A DNA stretch of 51,044 bases from Actinomycetota bacterium. GTDB lineage: Bacteria; Actinomycetota; Thermoleophilia; Gaiellales; Gaiellaceae. The position numbers were made by a program, and so were the translations under genes. Below the pieces are notes generated by a model. The model was not told where the DNA came from. It ran no database searches and saw only the letters and a program-made list of their open reading frames with translations. Shown here piece after piece: positions 7,641 through 17,767 of this stretch; positions within the stretch are counted from its first letter, which is position 1, and the number at the start of each line of letters is the position of its first letter. The stretch spans positions 1 to 51,044 of the forward strand of contig VAWR01000005.1 of the NCBI GenBank assembly GCA_005885245.1, in the 5' to 3' direction.

Positions 7641-8939
7641 TCAGGCGATCGTCTCGAGCACGATCGGGCGCGACGACGGAGCGTCCGCGCCCAGCTCGTA
7701 GGCGCCGAGCACCTCTGCGCACGCCTGGTCCGCCGACTCGCCTGTGCGCGCGTGGACCTCGGCGAGGACGTCGCCCGCAACCACCGAGTCGCCGCGCTTC
7801 CTCAGACAGCGGACGCCGACGGCATGGTCGATGCTCTGGTCCTTCGTCTGCCGCCCGGCACCGAGCCGGAGCGCCGTCATGCCGACGTCGACCGCACCGA
7901 TGGCACGGACGAAGCCGGCTCCTTCTGCGACGACCTGCCGCACCACGGGTGCGACAGGAAGCGACTGCTCGGCGGCGTCGCCGCCCTGCGCAGTGATCCA
8001 TTGCTCGTACTTGTCGAGCGCCGACCCGTCCTCGATCGCCGCCGCGGCTCGTTCGCGACCGCTCGGCTCGTCGATGCCGAGGTCGGAGAGCGCGAGCAGG
8101 TGCGCGCACGCGGCGAGCACGAGCTCGGTGAAGTCAGCCGGGCCCTCGCCACGAAGGGTGGCGATCGTCTCGCGAATCTCGAGCGCGTTCCCGACCGCCT
8201 GACCGAGAGGCTGATCCATGTCGGTAAGCACACACACCACCTCGCGATCGGCGTGCCGGCCGAGCTCGCGCATCATCTGGGCGAGCTCACGCGCAGCCTC
8301 GATCGTCTTCATGAACGCCCCGTCGCCGACCTTGACGTCGAGCACGATCGCGTCCGCGCCTGCGGCGATCTTCTTCGACATGATGCTCGCCGCGATCAAC
8401 GAGACGTTGTCGACGGTTGCCGTGACGTCGCGGAGGCCGTAGAGGAGCTTGTCGGCCGGCACGAGGTCGGCAGTCTGGCCGATGATCGCAAGTCCGACCT
8501 CGCGCACCTGCCCCAGGAACTCCGCGTTCGTCAGCTCGACCCGGAACCCCGGAATCGACTCGAGCTTGTCCAGCGTCCCGCCGGTGTGCCCGAGCCCGCG
8601 CCCGCTCATCTTCCCGAAGGGAACGCCGCACGCCGCGACGATCGGACCGACCGCGAGAGACGTCTTGTCCCCCACCCCGCCCGTCGAGTGCTTGTCGACG
8701 ACCTTCCGGCCGAGCGCGCGACCGAGCTCGATCGTCTCGCCGCTTCGAATCATCGCGTCCATGAGCGCGAACGTCTCGGCGCCGTTCAGCCCCCGGAAGT
8801 AGACGGCCATACAGAACGCGGCCATCTGGTAGTCCGGGACGTCACCGCGCGCGTATGCGAGCAGGAGCTCCCCGAGCTCGTCGCGAGTGAGTCGCTCGCC
8901 GTCACGCTTGCGACGGATCAGCTCGGCAGCGTGGACCAC
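7641..8939 (-). CDS. deoA: Thymidine/pyrimidine-nucleoside phosphorylase
   Basis: The enzyme performs phosphorolysis of thymidine, or of pyrimidine nucleosides generally, giving base plus (deoxy)ribose 1-phosphate. The 432-residue product carries VVDKHSTGGVGDKTSL (phosphate-binding loop and signature), SGRGLGHTGGTLDKLE and VLDVKVGDGAFM. The alpha domain, alpha/beta domain and C-terminal domain are in the usual order and length. Whether it is DeoA (thymidine) or Pdp (broader) is unclear from the sequence. It lies between deoB and mutM, and deoB takes the sugar phosphate product onward. Confidence 0.92.
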   Translation of the reverse strand: MVHAAELIRRKRDGERLTRDELGELLLAYARGDVPDYQMAAFCMAVYFRGLNGAETFALMDAMIRSGETIELGRALGRKVVDKHSTGGVGDKTSLAVGPIVAACGVPFGKMSGRGLGHTGGTLDKLESIPGFRVELTNAEFLGQVREVGLAIIGQTADLVPADKLLYGLRDVTATVDNVSLIAASIMSKKIAAGADAIVLDVKVGDGAFMKTIEAARELAQMMRELGRHADREVVCVLTDMDQPLGQAVGNALEIRETIATLRGEGPADFTELVLAACAHLLALSDLGIDEPSGRERAAAAIEDGSALDKYEQWITAQGGDAAEQSLPVAPVVRQVVAEGAGFVRAIGAVDVGMTALRLGAGRQTKDQSIDHAVGVRCLRKRGDSVVAGDVLAEVHARTGESADQACAEVLGAYELGADAPSSRPIVLETIA

Positions 8940-8949
8940 GTGGTCGAAA

Positions 8950-10116
8950 TCAGCGCTCGACGATCGGCTGGCCCGAAATGCCGCGCGAAGGTGATTTCCC
9001 GCCGAGCCACGCGTTCACGGTTGCGCCGACGTCCGCGAACTCTCCTTCGTGAATCCGGCCGGCGGCGTTCTTCCCTTCGACGTAGGCGAGCAGCATCGCG
9101 TGCTCGCGAGAGTGATCGGTGGACGGAGTCGTCGGGTCACAACCATGATCGGACGTGAGGATCAACAGATCCTGAGGGCGAAGCGCGTCGAGCAGGTCGG
9201 GCAGGCGCCGGTCGAAGTCCTGCAAGCAGCGATGGAAGTTCTCGGGATCGTTGCGGTGGCCCCACAGCATGTCCGTCTCGACCAGGTTCGTGAAGATGAG
9301 CCCCTGCTCGAGCTCACGGAGGAGCTTCTCCGTCTGCGTGATGCCATCGACGTTCGACTTCGTCGGATGAGATTCGTCGATGTCCTGGCCGGCGAAGATG
9401 TCGCCGATCTTCCCGACGCCGTGCACCTTCGCGCCCGTGTCCCGCACGAGCGTGAGGTAGTTCGGACGCCGGGGCTCGAGCGAGAAGTCATGGCGGTTCG
9501 CAGTGCGCTCGTAGTTCCCCGGCTCGCCGGTGAACGGCCGAGCGATTACGCGTCCGACGGCGTGCTTTCCCGTGAGGATCTCCCTCGCGGTACCGGAGGC
9601 CTCGTACAGCTCCTCGAGCGGAATCGTGTCCTCGTGCGCAGCGATCTGGAAGACCGAGTCGGCCGACGTGTAGACGATCCACTTGCCGGTCCGCTGATGC
9701 GCCTCGCCGAGCTCCTGGATGATCTCCGTCCCGGAAGCCGGCTTGTTGCCGAGCACGCCTCGACCCGTACGGTGCATGAACGGATCGATCACGTCATGCG
9801 GAAAGCCGTGCGGGTAGGTCGGCATGGGTTGAGGCGTGACGACCCCCATCAACTCCCAGTGTCCGGTCGTCGTGTCCTTGCCCTTCGAGTGCTCGACGAG
9901 TCGTCCCGCGACGGCAGGCGCCCCCACCTGAGGAGGGCAACCGTCGAGCGGCTCGACGTTGCCCAAGCCGAGTGCCTCGAGATTGGGCAGGTCGAGGCCT
10001 CGAACCGCGCGGGCGACGTTCCCGAGCGTGTCCGACCCCTCGTCGCCGTACTCCGCGGCGTCCGGGAGCTCTCCGGCACCCACGGCGTCGAGCACGATGA
10101 TGCATGCCCTCGGCAT
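8950..10116 (-). CDS. deoB: Phosphopentomutase
   Basis: The enzyme interconverts (deoxy)ribose 1-phosphate and 5-phosphate, feeding nucleoside sugars into central metabolism. The 388-residue product starts with the metal-binding strand [15 protein letters not shown] and has the Thr nucleophile in GSDTLGN. The other di-metal residues lie in [20 protein letters not shown]. The CAP-like insert and family length are normal. The stop is 11 bases before the start of deoA, which makes a deoB-deoA-mutM transcript likely. Confidence 0.93.
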   Translation of the reverse strand: MPRACIIVLDAVGAGELPDAAEYGDEGSDTLGNVARAVRGLDLPNLEALGLGNVEPLDGCPPQVGAPAVAGRLVEHSKGKDTTTGHWELMGVVTPQPMPTYPHGFPHDVIDPFMHRTGRGVLGNKPASGTEIIQELGEAHQRTGKWIVYTSADSVFQIAAHEDTIPLEELYEASGTAREILTGKHAVGRVIARPFTGEPGNYERTANRHDFSLEPRRPNYLTLVRDTGAKVHGVGKIGDIFAGQDIDESHPTKSNVDGITQTEKLLRELEQGLIFTNLVETDMLWGHRNDPENFHRCLQDFDRRLPDLLDALRPQDLLILTSDHGCDPTTPSTDHSREHAMLLAYVEGKNAAGRIHEGEFADVGATVNAWLGGKSPSRGISGQPIVER

Positions 10117-10139
10117 CCAGCTATTCTAGGTCGGTCGTG

Positions 10140-10253
10140 ATGGACGCCCTGGGGATCCTCGGCATGCTCTTCTTCTGCGCCTGCGTGATCGCGCTGGCGG
10201 CCGGGATCACGTGGCTCGTCGTGCGGTACTCACCGACGAAGCGCCCCGGCTAG
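10140..10253 (+). CDS. Small single-pass membrane protein (37 aa)
   Basis: This 37-codon ORF starts at ATG 10140, with GTG directly before it. It encodes a hydrophobic helix (ALGILGMLFFCACVIALAAG ...) followed by the short basic tail RYSPTKRPG. It fills exactly the gap between deoB (divergent, 23 bases away) and ald (convergent, stop two bases away). The membrane design, clean termination and tight packing support a real gene, though its length makes this uncertain. No family is recognised. Confidence 0.45.
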   Translation: MDALGILGMLFFCACVIALAAGITWLVVRYSPTKRPG

Positions 10254-10255
10254 CG

Positions 10256-11380
10256 CTAGACCGCCGATAGGGGCAGCACATCCTCCAGCGGCTGGTAGTC
10301 GAGCCCGTGCGCGTCCGCGACCGCCTCGTACGTCACCTTTCCGTCGACCACGTCGACGCCGCGCGCCAGCTCCGGGTCGCGAGCGACGGCCTCGGCGAAG
10401 CCGAAGTCCGCGATTGCCTCGACGTAGGGCAGGGTCGCGTTCGTCAGCGCCTTCGTCGAGGTGATCGGGACGGCGCCGGGCATGTTCGCGACGCAGTAGT
10501 GCGTGACACCCTCCACGGTGTACACCGGCTCGCTGTGTGTCGTCGGACGAGACGTCTCGGCGCAGCCGCCCTGGTCGATCGCGACGTCGGCGAGCACGGA
10601 TCCGTCCTTCATCCCCGCGACCATGTCGCGCGTCAGCAGCTTCGGTGCCACTGCGCCTGGGATCAGGACCGCGCCGATGACCACGTCTGCGTCGCGAACC
10701 GATTCTTCGATCTGGAGGCTGGACGACATGACGAGGCTCACGCGCCCGGATAGCACCTCCTCGAGATGCCGCATGCGGTCGATCGAGCGCTCGAGGATCG
10801 TCACGTTCGCGCCCAGCCCGATCGCGATCACTGCGGCGTTGTAACCCACCATGCCGCCCCCGATCACGACGACACGGCCAGGTGCGACTCCGGGCACGCC
10901 GCCGAGCAGCAGGCCCCGCCCGCCGAGCGGCCTCTCCAGGAAGTACGCGCCGGCCTGAGCGGCGAGCCGTCCGGCGATCTCGCTCATCGGCGCGAGCAAG
11001 GGCAAGGCGCCGGAGTCGGTCTCCACGGTTTCGTACGCGACGGCGGTGATCCCGCTCTCGAGGAGCGCGCGGGTCAGCGGCTCGTCGGCGGCGATGTGCA
11101 GGTACGTGAAGAGGACGAGTCCTTCACGCAGCCGCTCGTACTCGGCGGGGATCGGCTCCTTCACCTTCAGCAGCAGCTCGGCCTCCGCCCAGACGTCGTC
11201 GACGGCGCCGATCCGCGCTCCTGCCGCCTCGTACGCCGCGTCGGTGAACGCGCTCCCCTCGCCGGCACCAGTCTCGACGATGACGTCATGACCCCGCTGC
11301 CCGAGTTCACGCGCGCCCGCAGGCGTGAGCGCGACGCGGTACTCGTCCGCCTTGATCTCCCTTGCAACACCGATCTTCAC
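10256..11380 (-). CDS. ald: Alanine dehydrogenase
   Basis: The enzyme performs NAD-dependent oxidative deamination of L-alanine to pyruvate and ammonia, and the reverse. The 374-residue product has the expected residues: substrate-binding Arg in EYRVALTP, Lys in LLKVKEP, catalytic His in YLHIA and Asp in DVAIDQGG. The Rossmann motif is VVVIGGGMVGYNAA. It sits alone at the 3' end of the long minus-strand run, separated from the NUDIX gene by about 140 bases with a GC-rich hairpin, so it probably has its own promoter. Confidence 0.95.
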   Translation of the reverse strand: MKIGVAREIKADEYRVALTPAGARELGQRGHDVIVETGAGEGSAFTDAAYEAAGARIGAVDDVWAEAELLLKVKEPIPAEYERLREGLVLFTYLHIAADEPLTRALLESGITAVAYETVETDSGALPLLAPMSEIAGRLAAQAGAYFLERPLGGRGLLLGGVPGVAPGRVVVIGGGMVGYNAAVIAIGLGANVTILERSIDRMRHLEEVLSGRVSLVMSSSLQIEESVRDADVVIGAVLIPGAVAPKLLTRDMVAGMKDGSVLADVAIDQGGCAETSRPTTHSEPVYTVEGVTHYCVANMPGAVPITSTKALTNATLPYVEAIADFGFAEAVARDPELARGVDVVDGKVTYEAVADAHGLDYQPLEDVLPLSAV

Positions 11381-11489
11381 GGCGCGTCACCCTACCTTGT
11401 GGACAGATCGGCACGCCTTCGACGCTACTTCGAGACGGACGTGTCGGCGTTTCGCGGGTAACGTCGACCACGAGGGAGAGCGGGTGGCA

Positions 11490-11510
11490 CCCCCGCCCGG
11501 TGGGTGGGGG
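11490..11510 (-). terminator. GC-rich hairpin, possible terminator after the NUDIX gene
   Basis: CCCCCGCCC (11490-11498), loop GGT, and GGGTGGGGG (11502-11510) form a nine-pair stem with one G-T pair. It lies just downstream of the NUDIX stop and upstream of ald, where the long transcript should end. There is no T-run, so it is at best a non-canonical terminator. Confidence 0.4.
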
Positions 11511-11523
11511 CGTGGGAGGGCGC

Positions 11524-12039
11524 TCAGCACGGCGCAGGTCCGCCCGGGTCGTGGAGAAACGTGAGCAGGCCGACGAGTGTCTTCGCGTCTTCGATCTCGC
11601 GCAGGCGCGACTCGAGGTCCGCCTTTGGCCAGCGCACCAGCTCGAGCTGCTCGTCGTCTTCCGGGCGCGAGGGCCCGGGTTCCACGCCTTCGGCGAAGAA
11701 GAGGTGCATCAGCTCGCGGCAGAAACCGGGCGTCGTATAGAAGACCGCACGCTCGCGCCAGCTGCCTCCCGTCAGGCCCGTCTCTTCCTCCAGCTCGCGG
11801 CGCGCACAGTCGAGCGGCGACTCGCCATCCTCGAGCGTCCCGGCAGGCAGCTCGAGGAGCTCCTTGCGCGCCGCCTCGCGTCGCTGGCGTACGAGCGTCA
11901 GCATCCCATCCCGGTCGACCGCGACGACCGCAACCGCACCCGGATGCTCGACGATCTCACGCTCGTATTTCCCCCAGCGCTCGAGCGTCACGTCCACGAG
12001 CTTTCCGTCGTAGACGACCCGTGATTCATCCGGCTTCAT
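11524..12039 (-). CDS. NUDIX hydrolase, ADP-ribose pyrophosphatase type
   Basis: The enzyme probably hydrolyses ADP-ribose to AMP and ribose 5-phosphate. The 171-residue product has the Nudix box at about residues 66-88 (GTLEDGESPLDCARREL, then EEETGL), preceded by LLELPAG, the ADPRase-type lead-in. The start ATG at 12039 overlaps the aldo/keto reductase TGA (ATGA). In Mycobacterium tuberculosis the equivalent gene (Rv1700) directly follows pyrG. Here three genes lie between them. Confidence 0.88.
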   Translation of the reverse strand: MKPDESRVVYDGKLVDVTLERWGKYEREIVEHPGAVAVVAVDRDGMLTLVRQRREAARKELLELPAGTLEDGESPLDCARRELEEETGLTGGSWRERAVFYTTPGFCRELMHLFFAEGVEPGPSRPEDDEQLELVRWPKADLESRLREIEDAKTLVGLLTFLHDPGGPAPC

Positions 12040-12800
12040 GCGGCGAACCGTTCCACAAGCCGACGCTCTTCGTCGCCGAACCACGGCGGTGATCCCGCAG
12101 CGGCGTTCGTGCGCGCGTGTTCGGGATCTCCCGTTGCCGGCACGACGGCGTCCACGCGCTCGTCGGACAGTGCCCATTTCAGCAGCGCCTGCGCCCAGGT
12201 TTCCACTCCCAGCTGTTCCAGTACGTCCGCCGGCACGGACCGGCCGAGGAGCGCCCCTTCGGCGAACGGCCGCATCACGATCACCGCGACGCCGAGCTCC
12301 GCGGCAAGCGTTAAGAGCTCCCGTTCGCATCCTCGCTCGCGCGGATTGAGCGGAATCTGAACCGTGTCGAAGCGACGGGTGTTCAGGGCTCTCGCGAGCT
12401 CGTCGAACGCGCTCGGGGAATAGTGCGTGACGCCGAGGCGGTCGATTCGGCCGGCCGCGCGCTCGGCCTCCAGCCAGGGAAGGTGATCCTGCCAGGCCAC
12501 CAGGTTGTGGATCTGCTCGATCTCGACGCGGCCGAACCACTCGACCTGGCGGCGATACTGCTCGCGGCCCTCTTCGGGACTCCTTGCCCAGATCTTCGTG
12601 GCGACGACGGCGTCGTCGCGACGCCCCTCGAGCGCCATGGCCAGGGCGCCCTCGGCGCCGCTGTACATCGGCGACGAGTCGAGCAGACGAGAACCCGTCT
12701 CGAACGCAGCCTCGACCACGACGCGCGCCTGCGGCACGTTGCCGCCAAACGTGTTCCACGTGCCGAGCCCGACGATGGGCCCGAGACGCCGCTCTTCCAT
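12036..12800 (-). CDS. Aldo/keto reductase family protein
   Basis: The product (254 aa) is an NADPH-dependent oxidoreductase of TIM-barrel fold. LGLGTWNTFG-like residues (PIVGLGTWNTFGG), LLDSSPMYSGAEGAL (the Asp and Tyr of the tetrad), VATKIWAR (Lys), IEQIHNLVAW (His) and LGVTHYSPSAF are in the usual order. The length is slightly short, and the C-terminal cofactor loop is compact (VVPATGDPEHARTNAAA). The substrate is unknown. The start overlaps the DUF3866 stop (TGATG), and its stop overlaps the NUDIX start (ATGA). Confidence 0.85.
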   Translation of the reverse strand: MEERRLGPIVGLGTWNTFGGNVPQARVVVEAAFETGSRLLDSSPMYSGAEGALAMALEGRRDDAVVATKIWARSPEEGREQYRRQVEWFGRVEIEQIHNLVAWQDHLPWLEAERAAGRIDRLGVTHYSPSAFDELARALNTRRFDTVQIPLNPRERGCERELLTLAAELGVAVIVMRPFAEGALLGRSVPADVLEQLGVETWAQALLKWALSDERVDAVVPATGDPEHARTNAAAGSPPWFGDEERRLVERFAA

Positions 12801-13783
12801 CAACCGATGCGGGCGGCTGCCGCGCGGCCCGCGGCAAACGCGGCGGCGAAGAAGAGCGGATCGTTGACGGCGCCGCGACCCATGTGCGAAAGGGGAAGCC
12901 CGGCGCAGGCCTCTGCCCACCCGCTGACCTCGACCTCCTCGCGCGGTTCGAGCCAGGTCGGCACCTCCCAACCTGCCGGCCAAGGCACGACGACCTCTCC
13001 GAGGCAGAGCTCGAGCACGGCACGCGTGTGGTGCGACACGCCACGATGGCGCTCGCGCGGATCCGCCTGTGATGCCCGCACGGCGACGATCGGCACACCC
13101 CCGAGCGCCGACGCGGCGTTCGCAGCCTCTGCAGCCGCAACGCCTCCGTGACCGAACCGCGAACCGGTGCCGACGATGCCGGGACCGATCGCGCACACGA
13201 ACGCGTCGAAGCGCTCGGCGGCCGCCCAGAGCAGCGCCGACTCCACCGACACGCAGGCGACGTCGCCATCGACGCACGCACCCACCGCGACCGTGGTCGT
13301 GACGTGGCCACGGTCAACGAGTGCGCGTACGGCATCGGAGAGGGAAAGCGGGAGCGCCCCGCCCGGAACCTGGACGTACGCGAGCCGCCGCCCTGTCCCG
13401 ATCCCCGCGCAGACCGGCACGACCTGGCTGTGAAGAGAGCAGCACACCACGGGCAGGCCGGCGAGCGTCTCAGCCAGGACACCGTCCTCCTCCGCATGCC
13501 GTACGGCAACCTGGCCCGGCGCGTAGGGGAGCTTCATCACGTGAGCTCCCCGCTCAGCCGGAAGGTCGAGGCCACGGGTCAGATTGGCGTAGAGGACGTC
13601 GAAGCCGCCGGAGCCCAGCTCGAGCTGACGCGCCTGGACGTTGACGAGCACCTCGTCACCCAGCGCTACCGGCCCCGTCAGCCGCGGATAGGCGACGCAG
13701 GGCTCGCCGTCCACCTCGATCCGTGCCAGCCCTTCGTCGCGCGAAAGGACAGCGGTGACGTTGCCGCGTCTAAGCGTCAGCAT
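12800..13783 (-). CDS. DUF3866 family protein
   Basis: The protein is conserved among actinobacteria and has no proven function. The 327-residue product begins MLTLRRGNVTAVLSRDEGLA, the family's usual start; two further upstream ATGs add unrelated residues. FDVLYANLTRGLDLP and HVMKLPYAPGQVAV lie in the N-terminal half. The C-terminal part has several Gly-rich loops (AIGPGIVGTGSRFGHGG) and HRGVSHHTRAVL, which suggests a ligand-binding or enzymatic site with conserved His residues. It overlaps the end of the M20 peptidase gene by 14 bases. Confidence 0.82.
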   Translation of the reverse strand: MLTLRRGNVTAVLSRDEGLARIEVDGEPCVAYPRLTGPVALGDEVLVNVQARQLELGSGGFDVLYANLTRGLDLPAERGAHVMKLPYAPGQVAVRHAEEDGVLAETLAGLPVVCCSLHSQVVPVCAGIGTGRRLAYVQVPGGALPLSLSDAVRALVDRGHVTTTVAVGACVDGDVACVSVESALLWAAAERFDAFVCAIGPGIVGTGSRFGHGGVAAAEAANAASALGGVPIVAVRASQADPRERHRGVSHHTRAVLELCLGEVVVPWPAGWEVPTWLEPREEVEVSGWAEACAGLPLSHMGRGAVNDPLFFAAAFAAGRAAAARIG

Positions 13784-14891
13784 CGCGCGCGACATCCACC
13801 AGCGCAAGCGTGACCTCGACCATCCCCTCGAGGTCGTCGACCGTGATGCGCTCGTCAGGCGTGTGAATGTCCTGCATGCCGTTCGCCAGGTTGAGGCAGG
13901 CGAGCCCACGCTCGTTGAAGATGTTCGCGTCCGCCGCACCGCCGCTCAACCCATAGGAGGGCGTGTAGCCCGCGCGCTCGAGGGCCGCGTGCGCGATGCG
14001 GACGACCTGATCCTCGGTCTTGAAGCGATACCCCTTGTAGCTCTTCGAGACCTTCGTCTCGACCTCGCAATCCTCGAGACCGGCCGCAAAGGAAAAGGTG
14101 TCGAGCATCTCCTGGACGAGCTCGTCGAGCTTGCGCTCCTGGTGCGAGCGGGCCTCCGCGTCGAGCGCGCACCACTCCGGAATGATGTTGCCCGCAGTCC
14201 CGCCCTGGATGATCCCGACATTCGCCGTCGTGTCCTCGTCGACGCGGCCGAGCCGAAGGTCGGAGATCGCACGCGCGGCGGCCGCGATCGCCGACCGTCC
14301 CTCTTCCGGATACATGCCCGAGTGAGCCGGACGTCCATGGAAGCGGACCTGCATCGCCCGCGAGTACGGCGCGCCGAGGATCACGTCGCCGATCGGCGCG
14401 GCCTGGTCGTAGACGTAGCCGAGGCGGGCATGCAACCGCTCGTGCTCGAACGCCGCGGCACCCAGCAGACCGACCTCCTCCTTCGGCGTGAAGAGGAGCT
14501 CGATGCCGGCGTGCGGTCTGTTCTCGGCGAGGACGCGACGTGCGCCCTCGAGCATCGCGGCGACAGCAGACTTGTTGTCAGCGCCCAGGATCGTGCCGGC
14601 TGCGTTCCGGATCACGCCGTCGTCGTCGATCACGGGCTCGATCGCCGCAGTGGGCGGCACGGTGTCGAGATGAGCGCACAGAAAGATCGGAACGCCGCCG
14701 TTCGTCGGCTCGAGGCGGCAGTAGAGATTGCCGATGTTCGAGCCGACGGTCCCGCCCGCTCGATCCTCGTCGACCGTCAGTCCGAGGTCGCGGAGGTAGC
14801 GGATGACCGCATCCGCAACGGCCCGCTCGTCGCCCGGTGGGCTCGGCAGCGCCGCCAGCTCGGCAAAGAGACCGACGACCTCGGAAGCCAT
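13770..14891 (-). CDS. M20 family metallopeptidase (PepT/tripeptidase-like)
   Basis: This zinc-dependent aminopeptidase-type enzyme has 373 residues. The metal and catalytic residues are visible: CAHLDTVPP (His, Asp), GADNKSAVA (bridging Asp), TPKEEVGLLG (catalytic Glu and Glu ligand), the final His in IHTPDE, and the dimerisation (lid) insert FHGRPAHSGMYPEEG. The layout matches PepT-like peptidases of the DapE/ArgE/M20 superfamily. The substrate is probably di- or tripeptides. It lies between pyrG and DUF3866 in the same direction. Confidence 0.9.
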   Translation of the reverse strand: MASEVVGLFAELAALPSPPGDERAVADAVIRYLRDLGLTVDEDRAGGTVGSNIGNLYCRLEPTNGGVPIFLCAHLDTVPPTAAIEPVIDDDGVIRNAAGTILGADNKSAVAAMLEGARRVLAENRPHAGIELLFTPKEEVGLLGAAAFEHERLHARLGYVYDQAAPIGDVILGAPYSRAMQVRFHGRPAHSGMYPEEGRSAIAAAARAISDLRLGRVDEDTTANVGIIQGGTAGNIIPEWCALDAEARSHQERKLDELVQEMLDTFSFAAGLEDCEVETKVSKSYKGYRFKTEDQVVRIAHAALERAGYTPSYGLSGGAADANIFNERGLACLNLANGMQDIHTPDERITVDDLEGMVEVTLALVDVARDADA

Positions 14892-14915
14892 CGCGCGATC
14901 TTAGTGAGGGAAGGG

Positions 14916-16562
14916 CTAGGCGGAAGCGGCGGCGAGAGCCGAACGCTCCCGCGAACGCTCGAGCGCCGCGCCGACGAACTCGCGGAAGAGCGGTGCGGGC
15001 CTCGTCGGGCGGGACTTGAACTCCGGATGGAACTGGCTGGCGACGAACCAGGGATGGTCGGGCAGCTCGACGATCTCGACGAGCCTTCCCGCCTGGAAGG
15101 TGCCCGAGACGACGAGGCCGGCGTCGACGAGCGCGGGACGGTAGTGGTTGTTCACCTCGTAGCGGTGGCGGTGACGTTCGTGGACGACCGGCTCGCCGTA
15201 CGCGTCGTGAGCCCTCGTGTCGTCGACGACCTCGACCGCCTGCGCGCCCAGTCGCATGGTGCCGCCGAGATCCTCGATCTCCTTCTGCTCCGGAAGCAGG
15301 TCGATCACCGGGTGAGGCGTTTCGGGATCCATCTCGGTCGAGTTCGCGCCCTCGAGACCGAGCACGTGACGGGAGAACTCCGAGACGGCGACGTGCATCC
15401 CCAGGCAGATGCCGAGGTACGGGATCTGCTGCTCCCGGGCGACCCGGCACGCCAGCAGCTTGCCCTCCCACCCGCGGGAGCCGAAGCCCCCGGGGACGAG
15501 CACGCCGTCGACCTCCTCCAGCAACCGGGTGGCCTCCTCGAGCGACATGCCTTCGGCGTCGACCCAGCGCACGTTCACCGTGCAACCGTGATGCGCGCCC
15601 GCGTGCTTGAGCGCCTCGTGCACGGACAGGTAGGCGTCCTGCAGCTTCACGTATTTGCCGACGAGCGCGATCTCGACAACGGCCTCGCTGCGCTGGATGC
15701 GCTCGGTCAGGTCGAACCATTCGCTCAGGTCCGCCTCGCCCGGCGGAAGATCGAGCTTCTCTGCGACCAGTCGGTCGAGTCCCTCCGCCTTGAGCCGCGA
15801 GGGGACCAGATACACGTCCGGGACGTCCGGGCTCGTCACGACCGCGCCGGACTCCACGTCGGCGAAGAGCGCGATCTTCTCGCGGATGTCCGGCGACAGC
15901 TCCTCGTGTGAGCGGCAGACGACGATGTCCGGGTGAATACCGATGCGGCGCAGCTCGTTCACGGAGTGCTGCGTCGGCTTCGTCTTCAGCTCGCCCGCCG
16001 CTTCCAGAAACGGCACGAGCGTGACGTGGAGATAGAGCACGTTCTCCTGTCCCACCTCACGCCGGAATTGCCGGATCGCCTCGAGGAACGGCAGCGACTC
16101 GATGTCTCCCACCGTCCCGCCGATCTCGCTGATCACGACGTCGGTCGGCGTCGATACGGCGCTCGCGCGAATGCGCGTCTTGATCTCGTTCGTGATGTGC
16201 GGGATCACCTGCACGGTTGCGCCGAGGAACTCGCCCTTGCGCTCCTTGCGCAGGACGGAATCCCAGATCGCGCCGGCGGTGTGGCTCGCGGCGCGCGTCA
16301 GGTTCTCGTCGATGAAGCGCTCGTAATGGCCGATGTCCAGGTCGGTCTCGGCCCCGTCCTCCGTGACGAAGACCTCGCCGTGCTGAAACGGGCTCATCGT
16401 CCCCGGGTCGACATTGAGATACGGGTCGAATTTCTGCGCCTGGACTTGCAGACCCCGGGCCTTGAGCAGACGGCCGAGCGAGCCCGCAACGATTCCCTTC
16501 CCGAGCGCCGACACGACGCCGCCCGTGACGAAGACGTACTTGGTCGGCGCCTTCGAGCTCAC
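14916..16562 (-). CDS. pyrG: CTP synthase
   Basis: The enzyme converts UTP, ATP and glutamine to CTP. The product has 548 residues. The amidoligase domain begins [17 protein letters not shown] with its P-loop, and [20 protein letters not shown] is the nucleotide-binding hallmark. The C-terminal class I glutaminase has GICLGMH with the nucleophilic Cys and FHPEFKS with His and Glu. The start is GTG at 16562, overlapping the glycosyltransferase TGA (GTGA). No ATG fits. Confidence 0.97.
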   Translation of the reverse strand: MSSKAPTKYVFVTGGVVSALGKGIVAGSLGRLLKARGLQVQAQKFDPYLNVDPGTMSPFQHGEVFVTEDGAETDLDIGHYERFIDENLTRAASHTAGAIWDSVLRKERKGEFLGATVQVIPHITNEIKTRIRASAVSTPTDVVISEIGGTVGDIESLPFLEAIRQFRREVGQENVLYLHVTLVPFLEAAGELKTKPTQHSVNELRRIGIHPDIVVCRSHEELSPDIREKIALFADVESGAVVTSPDVPDVYLVPSRLKAEGLDRLVAEKLDLPPGEADLSEWFDLTERIQRSEAVVEIALVGKYVKLQDAYLSVHEALKHAGAHHGCTVNVRWVDAEGMSLEEATRLLEEVDGVLVPGGFGSRGWEGKLLACRVAREQQIPYLGICLGMHVAVSEFSRHVLGLEGANSTEMDPETPHPVIDLLPEQKEIEDLGGTMRLGAQAVEVVDDTRAHDAYGEPVVHERHRHRYEVNNHYRPALVDAGLVVSGTFQAGRLVEIVELPDHPWFVASQFHPEFKSRPTRPAPLFREFVGAALERSRERSALAAASA

Positions 16563-17767
16563 GCGCGGCCCAGTCGGTCGAGCCGACCGAGCGCGGGCGT
16601 GCGCTCGATCCACGCGCCGAGCGACGTTCGCTCTCCGAGGAAGGTGAGGCCTGCAAGGGCGCCGATCGCAACCCAACGCCCTCGTCCCGTGAAACGCCTC
16701 ACGGAATTCAAGCCTAGCAGGGCTCCCAGCGCGTTCGACCCCGCATCTCCGAGCATCGCCATCTCGCGAAGATCGTAAGGAAGAAGCAGGACGGCGACGC
16801 CGACCGGAGCGCGGAGTGGAACCGCCGCCAGGAGGTACGCCTTGAGCGCACGCCCGGGGCGGGTGTCGAGCTGGTTGAGAGCGTTGGCGGCAAGACCGAC
16901 GAGCAGGGCGCCGGAGACCCGCCGCGTCGCGATCAGCCCCACTGCCGGGATGCCGATCAGCTTCAGCATGCCGGTGGTGCGGCCGCCCCGCAGGTGCTCG
17001 CGGAACCCCCGTTCCGACCCGCTCCAGAGGTCGTCCGCGAATCCGAGCGCTGCAACAGCGGCAACCGCGGGGCCGTTCGTCACGCCGATCTTCCATCCCA
17101 CGAGCGGGAGGCGCAGCCCGCGGAAGTTGATCCCGAGCGGGCCGCAGGCGTAAACGGTGTCGCGGAGCTGCCGACCCCGGTGGAGAAAGCCGGCGAGGTC
17201 GCGGCCCGTTGCGCGGTGCCGGAGCGCCAACTCCGTTTCCCGCACACGGAGCCCGGCGCGGGCGGCGTCGATCGTCATGCGCACTTCGCAGCCGAAGCCG
17301 GCAGCCACCGGGAAGCACCTCGCCCGCGCCGCGGCCGAGAGCGCCCGCTGGCCGGAGAGGGGTTCGCGTGGCTCGAAGCCGGCGAGCGCGCCGATCAGGC
17401 CGCGTGCGACGCGCTTCGTGACGCCGAAGCCACCGCCGAAGCGCTCGGCGAACGCGGCGACGTTGAGGTCGACGCCCTCCTCGAGCAGCGGCGAAAGCTC
17501 GCCGGACAGATCCGCGTCGCAGAGCAGGAGCGCTCCCGGCGGTGCTGCCCGCTCGGCCGCCGACAGCGCCTGGCCCTTGCCGCGACGAGGCAGACGCAGC
17601 ACCACCGCGCCCGCGTCCTCCGCGAAGTCAGCCGTCCGGTCTCGCGAGCCGTCGTCCGCGACGATCACCTCCGCATCCGGAAACCCTCGGCGTAGCGCCT
17701 CGACGGTGTCGCCGATCACGGCTTCCTCGTCCCGGGCGGCGACGAGGATCGTCAGCGGCTCAGCCAC
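16559..17767 (-). CDS. Glycosyltransferase family 2 fused to an MraY/WecA-like membrane domain
   Basis: The product has 402 residues and starts with GTG at 17767. Residues 1 to about 195 form a GT-A fold: [34 protein letters not shown], then DADLSG as the DXD-type motif and GFGCEVRM. Residues of about 205-400 are hydrophobic and resemble polyprenyl-phosphate sugar-1-phosphate transferases: [27 protein letters not shown] and [15 protein letters not shown] match the family's acidic and Asn motifs. The likely role is transfer of a sugar (phosphate) to a polyprenyl or other lipid carrier in envelope synthesis. The substrate is unknown. It sits between mctB and pyrG. Confidence 0.75.
   Translation of the reverse strand: MAEPLTILVAARDEEAVIGDTVEALRRGFPDAEVIVADDGSRDRTADFAEDAGAVVLRLPRRGKGQALSAAERAAPPGALLLCDADLSGELSPLLEEGVDLNVAAFAERFGGGFGVTKRVARGLIGALAGFEPREPLSGQRALSAAARARCFPVAAGFGCEVRMTIDAARAGLRVRETELALRHRATGRDLAGFLHRGRQLRDTVYACGPLGINFRGLRLPLVGWKIGVTNGPAVAAVAALGFADDLWSGSERGFREHLRGGRTTGMLKLIGIPAVGLIATRRVSGALLVGLAANALNQLDTRPGRALKAYLLAAVPLRAPVGVAVLLLPYDLREMAMLGDAGSNALGALLGLNSVRRFTGRGRWVAIGALAGLTFLGERTSLGAWIERTPALGRLDRLGRA

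Noticed and set aside
11524-13509. 661-codon open frame
   Set aside because: Only its last 171 codons are the NUDIX gene. The upstream part is a shadow of the aldo/keto reductase and DUF3866 genes.
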